Below are positions 48,301-56,577 of a DNA stretch of 64,000 nucleotides, piece by piece; position 1 is the stretch's first letter, and each line of letters starts with the position of its first letter. The DNA lies in the NCBI RefSeq assembly GCF_019097595.1, contig NC_080735.1, positions 13,402,917-13,466,916 on the forward strand. The letters run 5' to 3'. The stretch comes from Hemibagrus wyckioides. Taxonomy: Eukaryota; Chordata; Actinopteri; Siluriformes; Bagridae. A program made the translations under genes and the position numbers. The notes beneath the pieces are model-generated. The model searched no databases. It had not been told where the DNA came from and saw only the letters and a program-made list of their open reading frames with translations.

Positions 48301-50951
48301 AGAGATGGAGCAAGAAAGAGAGAAAAATGCTCAACATCCAAAGGCCATTTTCGGTTCAGCTGTACAAACAGCATATGGGTGGATTGGATCTCCTGGATCA
48401 GTGTGTTGCAATGTATCCCCATAGGCGCAAAAACAAGCGGTGGTACATCAGAGTGTTCTTTCACTTCTTGGATGTGACTATTGTGAATGCCTGGCACCTT
48501 TACAGAATGTCTGGGTTGGAAAAGAGGGATCTCCTTCATTTCAAGGCATCGGTAGCTTGTTCACTAATAAATGCAGGTTCTATCAAGACACCCACAAGAG
48601 GAAGACCAAGTGACACGCCACCTCCAGTGAAACGGAGAGCAGTATCCAGGCCGCCCCCTGAAATCAGGTTTGGCCCTGGCAAACACTGGCCTCTTCTCAC
48701 CGAAGATAAAAATGCCAACAGATGCCACGATGCTGCATGCACACGAAAAACAAAGTATGTTTGCATGCAGTGTCTTGTAGCTGTGTGCCCTGGATGCTTT
48801 GCCAATTTTCATACAAGATCGATGGGTAATGGACATGAGAAGGGTGTGGTGACGAGAGGACGACGGTAAATCAGAGGGGAGAAAGAACGTTTGTAGACCT
48901 GCAAATGTTTTTGTTTAGCTCAACATTCTATACAGTTCAACATACTAATAAGGGCATGTTTAGCAACTCTTAAGCAAACACATGAAACAATATACATTTC
49001 TGTTTGTTCCCTGGATGTTATGCCAAATTTCCTTGAAATAAGACTGAACTAAACTGTTGTAAATGGCAGTTATACTGTTTCTTTCTGAGAGAAAGTGTTT
49101 GTAGAGCCATGGAAAATGTTTTTGTCTTGTCATTTTCGTATTGCTTTGAAAAGTATTAGAATATGATAAAACGCAAGATAGCATCCGATTAGCATCATTG
49201 AAAGGTTTTTATACCATAGTTTTCACGCGATATATTTTTTTCCGCTATCGGTTTGTTAAATACATATTTCTTTGGTTCAAAGGTCAAACGCATTTTGTCT
49301 AGCTGAGTGGACATGTTTTTAACTCTATGAAAAATAGGTTCATGAAAATTAAATTGCTTTGTTTTATCGTTCCTAGAGAGGAATAAAAAAACACTCAGGA
49401 AAAAAAAAAAAAAACTTGACTAAGGTTCTCGTTATTCCTGCATGAAACGGTTCTAAGCTCATTATCTTTAATCTAGACACACCCATTCACAGTGCACACG
49501 ATTCATACGGTAATGATATGCAGAAAATATTCAACTGTGTTAAATGTCCCTATCAGTCATGCTTCATTAGATACATTGACTTTTTATTACAATGCCAGAA
49601 CAGACCAGATGTGACCATGTGCCAGTTCCAGGAACTGAGCTGAGATCAGATGTTAAGCATATTGCCACTGCTGGTTGTCGAATCTGTGTGTATTGCCGAG
49701 CAGTGCATGGAAAAAACACCTTGGAAAATGCCAGGCATGTGACGTTCACTCGTGTCTTCAGTTGAACTCTTTCAACCTTCTTTTAGTCTCCACAGATTCT
49801 TTCTTTTTGCCACGGCTGTGGCATTCCACCTTCATAGACCCATCCGGGGTGGGCTATTGTCTCCCTAGGTGTGACGATACATAAATATTCATGGATGTTA
49901 ACACTCCCTCATACAGCATACATTCTCAAACAAAGTGTCATACAAATGTTAGTGTATTGTTTCATGTGAAAGAATGAACAGGATGGTTTTCACAACAATG
50001 TGGTAATAAAGATTCTGGACTACATAATCCAGAACAGAAAAAACGATCCTTTTAATGAAAATGTTTGTCTCAACATCTCAAATTTGTTTTATTACTAAAC
50101 ACAGTAAAACTTGATTTTCTCAAAAATACAAACATGCATGTTGCTTACATATTCTTGTAGCAGAACTTGAACATTTTAATATGCTATAGAGAACTGAAAT
50201 AATAAGTGCTCATGGTATGTCTAGGGTCTTTAAAAAAGGCATCAGCCCTCTATATTCTCTATATCCCTCTTTTATATAGATGCATGCCTGCAGGGTGATT
50301 CACATGTGATAAATGTTCATTCTTAAAGGCCACATCTGTACTAGTAAGCTGTGTTTGCCATGACTTCTCCCTCCTGATGTAACAGGGATCCTTTTTCGTT
50401 TGATTCTTAATGGCTATATCTGTAATTGAGTTTGTATCAAGTTATCATTTTGTCATTTACCAATGAGGTTCCATTTCTCATCCTTCCAGGACTCGCCATC
50501 TAAATCACGCACAAGCTCCTCGACTTCCCTTCCTCCGTTGCCATTAGCCCCGGCCCCACCAGCTCGCCTGCCCCCAGAAGCAGTGCACACATCTCCTCCT
50601 CAGCAGCCTCAGCTGAAGCTCGCACGTGTGCAGAGCCAGAACGGCATTGTCCTGTCGTGGTGCGTATCTGAGACTGAGCGAAACTGCGCACCTGTGGACA
50701 GCTACCACCTCTATGCTTACCACCAGGACCAGCAGAGTGCATCGGCAGGATCGTCCACGCAGTCGCCCACACACTCGCTGTGGAAGAAGATTGGTGAGGT
50801 GAAGGCACTGCCGCTGCCCATGGCATGCACTCTCACCCAGTTCGTGTCCGGATCTACGTATTACTTCGCCGTCAGGGCTAAAGACGTGTACGGCCGCTTT
50901 GGGCCGTTCTGCGAGCCCCAGTGTACCGATGTCATCAACCCACAGTCCTAA
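29951..50951 (+). CDS. atf7ip: ATF7IP (MCAF1), SETDB1 partner, 13 coding exons
   Basis: Nuclear cofactor that stabilises the histone H3K9 methyltransferase SETDB1 and links it to repressors in heterochromatin and transposon silencing. Coding exons: 29951-30370, 30578-30947, 31970-32154, 32283-32423, 34111-34185, 34322-34383, 34691-34752, 43499-44188, 44375-44418, 44672-44729, 44839-44934, 45140-45171 and 50490-50951. All introns are GT-AG and phases join. The total is 2697 nt, giving 898 residues. Seen in order: [19 protein letters not shown] near the start, an acidic/Ser-rich region, KRARV basic motif (about 292), a helical SETDB1-binding region (about 300-397), a Ser/Thr/Pro-rich linker, VIDLTED SUMO-binding motif (691-697) and a fibronectin III domain (about 786-895). 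It is shorter than mammalian ATF7IP (about 1270 residues), mostly in the N-terminal half. Introns 7 and 12 carry piggyBac DNA. Confidence 0.95.
33100..34060. repeat. Dispersed repeat of ostariophysan type in ATF7IP intron 4
   Basis: Contains blocks familiar from catfish and other ostariophysan genomes: TTATTTGTATAGTGCCTT, GACATGAGGAAGAAAAC, GAGGAACCAGACTCAAAAGG, CTCATCTGGGTGACA, and later GGTACCAACAAATAGCCTG. The family name is uncertain. It fills most of the intron before the exon at 34111 and is split by a T run at 33239-33259. Confidence 0.6.
36721..37800 (+). pseudogene. hAT transposase relic (ZBED type)
   Basis: Starts with a TAGGGATGCCACAATAC end typical of hAT repeats. It carries a BED-finger-like stretch ([17 protein letters not shown], about 37020-37080) and then [20 protein letters not shown] (about 37438-37497), which matches the hAT core motif with its TDxWTS signature. 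Most of the transposase is missing and frames are broken, so it is a deleted copy. The right end near 37750-37800 has AAAACCGCGGTACG, mirroring GAACCGTGGTTTTT near the left end. Confidence 0.7.
39110..39877 (+). CDS. BEN-domain protein, intact 255-residue ORF in a nested element
   Basis: BEN domains are helical DNA- and protein-binding modules found in chromatin repressors and in some mobile elements. The C-terminal part (about residues 165-250) fits the fold: [12 protein letters not shown], then [20 protein letters not shown], then [16 protein letters not shown], the typical final helix with its Trp. The first 150 residues are Ser/Asn-rich and I do not recognise them. The ATG has a favourable context (GACATGG) and lies 3 nt after a possible acceptor CACAACAG. 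AATAAA at 39928 follows the stop by 51 nt, and an 80-bp duplication of this 3' end is at about 40007-40086. No stop or frameshift, unlike the hAT relic nearby. Confidence 0.7.
   Translation: MEAKALDAGNSPVLMSTLLETQSPESSENGPFPQSAYEENPTSASGLLDDADVGLGFPSAASKLLVDRTFNQQTASEHVSSVDSPSNAGHSNHRRKTMSMVSCTQVQENFGFSSVSSATSFCSRLPEEPTNASHQLVCRPLIQGVIQPDVPLNHIPLEIEKQMYLDSAGPDGKPRADRFAMRLFKRLIPLHVYQDWVGLVNFDGSRGKNALPHNVRQAISDAVVKKFHATAQDWKQIKDRINELLRKKRLSFPLF
40984..42841 (+). CDS. piggyBac transposase 1 (two exons), third catalytic Asp lost
   Basis: Exons about 40984-42198 and 42395-42841, joined in phase 0 by a 196-bp GT-AG intron. A possible acceptor (CTGTATACAG) precedes 40984; the frame is open back to an ATG at 40855 but that part looks non-coding. 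PiggyBac enzymes excise and insert at TTAA using three Asp. Two are visible: D in [10 protein letters not shown] (codon 41650) and D in [10 protein letters not shown] (41884). At the third site the usual GGVD reads GGVNNLEK (Asn codon at 42184). The C-terminus has the Cys-rich finger (CQWCKGQ to CCLSCW). Acidic Ser-rich N-terminus. The reading frame is otherwise whole, so the copy looks recent but is predicted to be catalytically dead. The true first exon is not identified. Confidence 0.85.
43262..43471. repeat. Duplicated right terminus of the piggyBac element
   Basis: Two end-like sequences lie in tandem. The inner one, whose reverse complement starts at 43292 with CCCTTATG and runs to CATCCACTAAAATAAACTGC, is the colinear partner of the left end but is not followed by TTAA. 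The outer one ends at 43471 and is followed by TTAA. The 180 bp between them have no counterpart on the left. Confidence 0.65.
43499..44188 (+). CDS. atf7ip: ATF7IP coding exon 8, Ser/Thr/Pro-rich linker
   Basis: The largest exon, 690 nt, immediately after the piggyBac insertion. Acceptor TCCTTTAG is only 23 nt beyond the TTAA at 43475, so the element sits very close to the branch-point and pyrimidine-tract region. Encodes a low-complexity Ser/Thr/Ala/Pro/Gln linker with hydrophobic [15 protein letters not shown] stretches, as in ATF7IP of other vertebrates. Confidence 0.92.
44672..44729 (+). CDS. atf7ip: ATF7IP coding exon 10, SUMO-interacting motif
   Basis: Encodes [24 protein letters not shown] followed by acidic residues is the SUMO-interacting motif through which ATF7IP binds SUMO-modified MBD1 and other repressors. 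Ends in phase 1 at donor GTAATT. Confidence 0.93.
45414..45606. mobile_element. Palindromic foldback MITE with two CTCF-like motifs
   Basis: The two halves are inverted copies with arms of about 90 bp around a short centre near 45510. Both start TGCTTCA(C/T)ACAAT(G/A)TCCACCAGGTGGCACATGGA. Each arm carries CCACCAGGTGGCAC (45436-45449 on + and 45577-45590 on -), which fits the core consensus of CTCF. A diverged half-copy with the same motif lies at 35718-35790 inside the piggyBac element. CTCF binding is inference. Confidence 0.75.
46210..46760 (+). pseudogene. Broken RNase H domain of a non-LTR retrotransposon
   Basis: Pieces in different frames read as a retrotransposon RNase [14 protein letters not shown] (YTDGSK-like, D lost), [17 protein letters not shown] (the internal DSK Asp) and [20 protein letters not shown] (the WIPGHxGIxGNExAD motif). 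Frameshifts separate them, so it is dead. The arrangement resembles I/Nimb or Tx1-like LINEs; no reverse transcriptase is left. Confidence 0.75.
47082..48869 (+). CDS. piggyBac transposase 2, intact, with a 5' splice acceptor
   Basis: An open frame of 595 codons, unrelated in detail to the transposase at 40984. All three catalytic Asp are present: SIDEQIIPF (codon 47820), FFDDFFCT (48045) and MGGLDLLDQ (48387). [20 protein letters not shown], with the conserved RW and FLD, is intact, and the C-terminus has the Cys-rich finger (RCHDAACT to [10 protein letters not shown]). The N-terminus is acidic. There is no ATG at the front: the frame opens right after acceptor TTTTTTGTAG (47081), whose TAG is the upstream stop, and the first in-frame ATG is about 140 nt on. 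So the natural start lies in an upstream exon I could not place. It is in the sense strand of ATF7IP intron 12, and exon 12 ends in phase 0. Poly(A) signal at 49382. Confidence 0.88.
   Translation, partial: RSSAGRDGKAYRIVEHIPPESSEDDVSASDDEWLPEKQGGSGLANASSSDSGSEDSEGTMGGEVAEDVEGAEDVPPDRAQGQKRIRNVWKAKDNQFEGNLPRFLGEWKVNVEGTEPIDFFIHLFPEDLLDEIVHNTNLYALQHGKGNLALTTGELQIFLGINMVMSYVRHPRTRMYWSSQAGLRLDLIADAMPVNRFEEILRYLHFVDDHSQEPGNTDKLFKIRPVLNALEQTFRSAVDPEEFQSIDEQIIPFMGQQYIPKKTKPWGLKVWVRAGTSGYMYRFKVHQGLAGRGQVSEMGMAADVVMRLCDDIQRKNHKVFFDDFFCTVPLIQALLQQGIYATGTCRINRLQGAQLKLKTEQQLKTEGRGACSVISNADNITVTRWFDGSVMHMASSCAGQSPSDLAQRWSKKERKMLNIQRPFSVQLYKQHMGGLDLLDQCVAMYPHRRKNKRWYIRVFFHFLDVTIVNAWHLYRMSGLEKRDLLHFKASVACSLINAGSIKTPTRGRPSDTPPPVKRRAVSRPPPEIRFGPGKHWPLLTEDKNANRCHDAACTRKTKYVCMQCLVAVCPGCFANFHTRSMGNGHEKGVVTRGRR
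49382..49415 (+). promoter_or_regulatory. Poly(A) signal and A run after transposase 2
   Basis: AATAAA at 49382-49387 lies about 510 nt past the transposase stop and is followed after about 13 nt by a run of 14 A. This would end a transposase or fusion transcript. The A run could also be the tail of a retrocopied transcript. Confidence 0.5.
50490..50951 (+). CDS. atf7ip: ATF7IP terminal coding exon, fibronectin type III domain
   Basis: Acceptor TCCTTCCAG ends at 50489; the stop TAA is at 50949-50951. After a Pro-rich start it encodes [46 protein letters not shown] and [17 protein letters not shown]. This is the single FNIII domain of ATF7IP, bound by the repressor MBD1 and ZMYM2 in mammals. 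This exon is the clearest identification in the window. Confidence 0.96.
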   Translation, partial: DSPSKSRTSSSTSLPPLPLAPAPPARLPPEAVHTSPPQQPQLKLARVQSQNGIVLSWCVSETERNCAPVDSYHLYAYHQDQQSASAGSSTQSPTHSLWKKIGEVKALPLPMACTLTQFVSGSTYYFAVRAKDVYGRFGPFCEPQCTDVINPQS

Positions 50952-51520
50952 GTCGACGTAATGAATTGTTAGTTAGCGAAGGAATAACGCGGCGTATTCG
51001 GCAGAAATATCAATAACTGTGGGAGAAACTGAACTGCTAATACTGCATCAGACTACTTGTTTAGTTAGGAAACGTTCCCAAAATTGCATAGGATGTTTAA
51101 AATAGAGACGCATACCCTGCAGAAACACAGACTTGCACACTAGTCAGTAATTTGACGCTATTTTTAAGGAAAATGGGGAATTGGCACCGGTCTGAATTGT
51201 GCCGCAAACGGTGTTTTCCACTTGTAAAATGACTGTACAGTTAAGTGTTAAACAATAGGTGAGATATTTATACATTGTGTTTGGTCCGTTCCAAATTTCT
51301 TTTCTTTTCTTTCTTTCTTCTTTTTCTTTCTTTTTTTTTTTTTTTAAAGAATGTTTTTTAATAAAACGACTTTCAATCCATTGCACATATGCTCCATAAA
51401 ACAGCATGGTATCAAGCGACATGGAAAGACAATGGTGGCATTAATGCTTTTGTAATGTTCTGTCTGGTAACCAGACGCCCAAAGAACAACCTTCAAATAA
51501 AGGTGTTTAAAATGTTCAAA
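50952..51520 (+). other. ATF7IP 3' UTR and poly(A) signal
   Basis: Continues from the stop codon. AATAAA occurs at 51496-51501, followed by an A run from 51518. An alternative ATAAAA at 51361 follows a T/C-rich tract. Confidence 0.75.
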
Positions 51521-51904
51521 AAAAAAAAAAAAACCCTCTCTGTTACTTGGATTTGATTTTTGTAATTTTATTGTAAAGCATTAATGTGTGAATATATATC
51601 CAGGATGTGTGAGAGACTAGTCTGAGGTTGCTAGATGGTATGTTTGAAATCTTACCATCGATATAATAAACCAACACCAGTGAGGTCTTGAGATTCCCAG
51701 GCCGATAAAAGCACAAGGTTTCTCTGTAGGTATGCTGGTTTCTCTGTAGGTATGCTGATTTCTCTATAGGTATGCTGATTTTCGCCGGTCACCCTGACTT
51801 TTTAGAAATGATCGAGATTCCTGATCACTGTAATTTAATCTGTTTCAGTTCTGCAGTTATTATGGGTGATTTATTACCCCATTACAGAAAAATGTCCCTT
51901 GTCC

Positions 51905-52671
51905 TGCAGAGAACTTAACATTATGAGCACGTGCCTAATATTGTGTTGGTCCCCCTTTTGCTGCCAAAACAGCCCTGACCCATTGAGGCATGGACTCCAC
52001 TAGATCCCTGAAGGTGTTGCTGTGGTATCTGGCACCAAGATGTTAGCAGCAGATCCTTTAAGTCCTATACATTGTGTGGTGGGGCCTCCATGGATCGGAC
52101 TTGTTTGTCCAGCACATCACACAGATGCTCGATTGGATTAAGATTTGGGGAATTTGGAGGCCAAGTCAACACCTCAAACTAGTTGTTGTGCTCATCAAAC
52201 CATTTCTAAACCATTTTTGCTTTGTGGTACGGTGCACTGTCCTGCTGAAAGAGGCCACAGCCATAAAGTACCGTTAATCTGCATCAATGCTTAGGTAGGT
52301 GGTATATGCCCACCTCTCATCTTACAGGACTTAAAAAAAATAAATAAATACTTACAGGTCTTAAAGGACTTACAGGACCTAAAAGGATACTTTTATTAGA
52401 TACTGACCACTGCAGACTGGGAACACACCACAAGAGCTGCAGTTTTGGAGATGCTCTGATCCAGTCATCTAGCCATCACAATTTGGCCCTTCATCAAACT
52501 CGCTCAAATCCTTACGCTTGTCCATTTTTCCTGCTTCTAACACAACTTTGAGGACAAAATGTTGACTTGCTGCCTAATATATCCCACCCACTAACAGGTG
52601 CCATGATGAGATCATCAGTCTTATTCACTTCACCTCTCAGTGCTCATAATGTTATGCCTGATCGGTGTATT
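51905..52671. mobile_element. Tc1/mariner-like non-autonomous repeat
   Basis: Right end reads GCTCATAATGTTATGCCTGATCGGTGTA, spanning about 52640-52670 in blocks. The left end at 51909 begins ACATTATGAGCACG, an inverted partner of it. Inside are blocks known from a widespread fish repeat, such as CAGATGCTCGATTGGATTAA and TTGCTTTGTGGTACGGTGCA. No intact frame. Confidence 0.65.
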
Positions 52672-52690
52672 CTTAACCTATCAAACACAT

Positions 52691-52718
52691 TAGAGAGAGA
52701 GAGAGAGAGAGAGAGAGT
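52691..52718. repeat. (GA)n microsatellite
   Basis: AGAGAG run of about 28 bases. Confidence 0.9.
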
Positions 52719-55660
52719 TGTAGGGCTCCTAGAAATGCAGAATGCACAGCAGTTCGAAAAAGATGTGCTTAGCTGGCAAGGAAGCGCATGTTTGCTACCA
52801 ACCAGGGAGTGTAAAAGCTAAAGGCTGTCATATGATGGGGGAAAAAATTGGAATGCAATTTGTTGCTAAACATATGTATAGTACATGTCCAAAAATATCA
52901 ATCGGTTACATACAGAGCTATTTAGTGAGCTTTGATTCAGACCAAATCCACACATGCTCTCTAGAAAAGTTGGACCATCTGTATATATACGACAGAGCAA
53001 AAACAAAAACATGGCATAAAACAGTAGAGCAGTAAACATACACTTTGCTATGAATGAATAGCTTACACGATCAAGACAGATTTATCGATTATAATTTTAA
53101 TACAGAAAGTAGGCTTTCTGTATAAAGAAAGATCGTCGTTTGTGATCTCAGTGTTCGTGCATCACCGAACATGAATGGGGGGAAAAAGAAAAACGCTGTT
53201 GCACAAAACAAACACAATGCACAGGCATCAGATCAACAACAACCTGCTTCAGATATGTGTTTGGTGTAAGCTGCTACGCTTCTCCTGCACTACCTTCTGG
53301 GGAGTTTAATACTAGAAAATACTTAACTTAGCTGCAATATAGTCAATAGTTTAAACTATATATATAAATAAATACTAAATAAAAATAAATTTAGCTATAA
53401 ATAAACAAAATCACCCTCTTTGGATTGCTAACCGGATCACAAATCAGGTTTGTGTGTTGTGGCTGAATCACAAATCCAGGCTACATGATGTAAAAACTGA
53501 ACCAACGGTCAGACAGTATTTTTATAGTTTCTTATATTACTCATGTAGTTATGTGAGACTAGTAATTATATAGTATTGTAATTATTGTTATCTTGCAAAC
53601 TCAGGCAAACCTTTAACGTCAGGTGATGTTTTAGAAAATAAATCCTGTAAATAAAAATGTCCAAGCGAGGTGTTTCAATGTGTTCCCTCTGAAAAAAATT
53701 GTTGAAGCAGATGTTCTGGTCACTTAATGGCTCTTTATCCTAAGAGAACAGAAACTAAAGCAGGAGTGACACAGCAGGCACCAGTTCTTTGTGGATATGT
53801 TCATGCTTTTCATTCTCAGCATGCTCATCTCCATGTTTCACAATCAGTGAATTTTTTTTTTGCATAAATGCTTTTGGCCATTAGGTGTCCGCAAAGACCT
53901 TTTTATCTTTTGGACTGTGTAATATCCAAAGCCTACCACATGGTGTCAGTAAACCCTTAAATAATCACATTGGCCTTCCTCAATCTGATGACTAATAACA
54001 TGAACTGCGGTTTATGTAAACCTTATCATGTAATCACTGTCATTTCTGAACCTTCTGGGCAAAGACTAGCCTCCCATTAAGCACTTAAGCTACACGAAAA
54101 ACACTAATCCCCTGTTCATTAACACAACATTCCTACATAGTTTAGGCCTAAACTAAACATCGTCAACTAAACCAACCTTGTTCTTATTATATTCCAATTC
54201 AAAATAGAACAATGATCCATCCATAAGCACGCGTTTGAGGTTAATAAGCTAATTTGGCTCGTTTTTTGATTCTGTGATTTGATCAGCAGTATTTTTTAAA
54301 AATTTTTATATTATTTCCTACCAGATCGGTTTTCACGATCGGAACATAAAGCGGTAGCTAAACTAACACTTCGCTCAGTGGAAGAGTGGCATTGCGCAGA
54401 ATCAGGACCAGTACATTCTGAGAAGGTGACCTGCTCCCTGGGAAAGATGCAGATGTTGCCAGATGTTGCACCTGGATCTCACACAGGCCTGTAATGTCTC
54501 AGCTTTCTCTTGAACCTTTTTTTTTTTTTTAGCTGCTTTGTGCCACCTTTTGGCTTATTATTATTAAAAAAAATATTGCTCTAACTAATAAATTGCCGGC
54601 TTAATACACGTCTTCACACACATGGCCAAAAGAGCACTAAAGAGGATGTTGGTCACAGAGGTGTATTTCGATGTGACTGCATTAGCGCTTCAAGGCCAAA
54701 GTTCAGCACAGCTTGGTGATTTCACTGCTCACACCCGAATGAACTAAGCAGTTAATTACCACACTCTAGAAGGTTAGAGCAGGAAAATCACCAAATGGTA
54801 GTGAACTCCGTCCCAAAGGAATGGCTTTTGGGAACCTTTGACTAGACAACACAGGTAATTGCTTAGATTGCTTGTCTTCTTGCTTTGCCTCTGGTTGTAG
54901 TCAGAGACAATATAACACGAATCAGCGTGATCTATACCATGTAGGAGCACAATAGTGCACTTTGACTCGGCATAATCTTTATATATATATAGCATACAGT
55001 GTAACAAGATCTCGTCCCTGGGAGAAGTGTATAGCTAACGGCCATGTTTTTTGTCAACCTCCAAATCTGCTTAAAAATAATTCCCCATTACCCTTCATCT
55101 CTTCTTATCCATGACACCCAATTTCCCGTCTCTTTGCCTTTCTGGCAGTAGGAGCAGATAAGTGGAAGAGACAAACTGTCCAACCGGAGACGAGAGGGAG
55201 ACAGATAGAAGGAAAGGATCAAAAGAAGAAGCAAGGACAGACTCAGGTCAGGAATCGAAAGATTGAGAGAGGGCCTGACAAGATGGGCTGAGGAGGGCAG
55301 TGAATACAAGCTAATATAAGACAGAAAAAAAAGTTAGACAATGTGTTTTTTGAAGAGAAAAGAGATTTTCTTTTCTAATCCATTCCTGGAAATCCGAAAG
55401 TGGGTATAACTATCAAGTCATCGAAAACAGCCCAAGATTCAACTGTGTTTCATGGTTAATGGTTCATGGCATGCCAATCCCCACAACTGAGAAATTCAGA
55501 GACGTGCGGCCTCTCTAAATAATCAAAAGAACCACTGAGTAACATAGAAGCCTAAAATAATCAAAATAATCCATCCAACCACCCCTTTCCCAATCAGATG
55601 ACTTATAATCCTGTAGAGGGCTCCCTCTTCCCACCTCACTGTCTCTCCCACTCCTTCACT
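52719..55660. other. Intergenic DNA, nothing recognised
   Basis: AT-rich with no coding frame, no repeat pair and no RNA signal I can support. Confidence 0.4.
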
Positions 55661-56577
55661 GTTGTACCAGTAAATGCAGAGTGAGAGAGAGAGAGAGAGA
55701 GAGGAGGAGGAGAGAGAGGGAGAGGGAGAAGACTCACATTGTGGCATTCATAGGCAGACAGTGCAACCGCTAGCACCTCTGCAGCCAGTTTCCCCTGTGC
55801 GCTCCCTCAATCACTGTCCGTGGAAAAGGGCTATTTCACACTTTAAACGAAGGACTCCGTTTCAACAAGTCGCCAGAGAGTGGGAGAGAGAGAGAGAAAA
55901 GCACAAAAAAAAAGGAAAGCAAGAAGGAATTGCAACAAGGAGGACAGGAGGAAGGAACTGAGAGACAGACATCACCTCCTGCGATCTACCCCCCCAGTTA
56001 AAGGAGAGAGAGAAAGAGAGGACAGGAGGGAAAAACGGAAGTCGCTGGGATATTCGTTTTTTTCTTTCGTTTTGTTTTTTTCTTTTTTCTCATTGTGGTG
56101 CTTGGAGGCGCGTCTTCTTTTCACCTGTTTGCGCTCTCCATCATATGCCTCCTGATTTATTTCTCCATCTACATGGTGTACAATTTCGTCTACCTATGAC
56201 ACACACTGGAGCAGGGAAAGAAGGGGAGAGGGGCTTTTTTCCGTTCTTTCCTTTCATTCGCTTTCCCGTGGCCCTCGGTTCTGACTTCGCTCCGACTTCA
56301 CTCCTCCATCAGTCCCTCCTTCCCATCTCCGGTCGGACCATCCCTCTCTCCATCCATCCTGCCCCCCTCCAACAAAAAAACTCTGGCATTCACTGAATGA
56401 AAGTTGGACAGAATTCTTAAAAAAAAAAAACAGCAACTACAGTCTACCACATTCCTCTTCTTTTAGTTGTACCATCCCTTCTTTTTCCCCTCTTTTCCTT
56501 TTTTCCTTCCCTTGGTCCTCCACTACCTGTCCTTTCACATCACTCCTTTTTTTCCGGATGCTTTAAAGTTCCTCTAG
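55660..56577 (+). other. Possible non-coding first exon of a downstream gene
   Basis: GA-rich at 55680-55730 and 55880-56030, then pyrimidine-rich and less AT-biased than its surroundings. It ends in CCTCTAG/GTAGGT, a donor-like site at 56578. Such purine/pyrimidine-rich leaders occur in neuronal genes, and GRIN2B neighbours ATF7IP in human. No coding part of any such gene is in the window, so the link is a guess. Confidence 0.2.

Noticed and set aside
49590..49760. Frame with [15 protein letters not shown] resembling the Cys-rich tail of a piggyBac transposase
   Set aside because: Too short, ends in stops, and the remaining Cys/His pattern could not be completed.
56002..56199. Open frame with a hydrophobic end (HLFALSIICLLIYFSIYMVY) that looks like a membrane segment
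   Set aside because: No start codon between the upstream stop at 55999 and the hydrophobic stretch; the Phe run comes from a T-rich tract. Kept only as part of a possible UTR.
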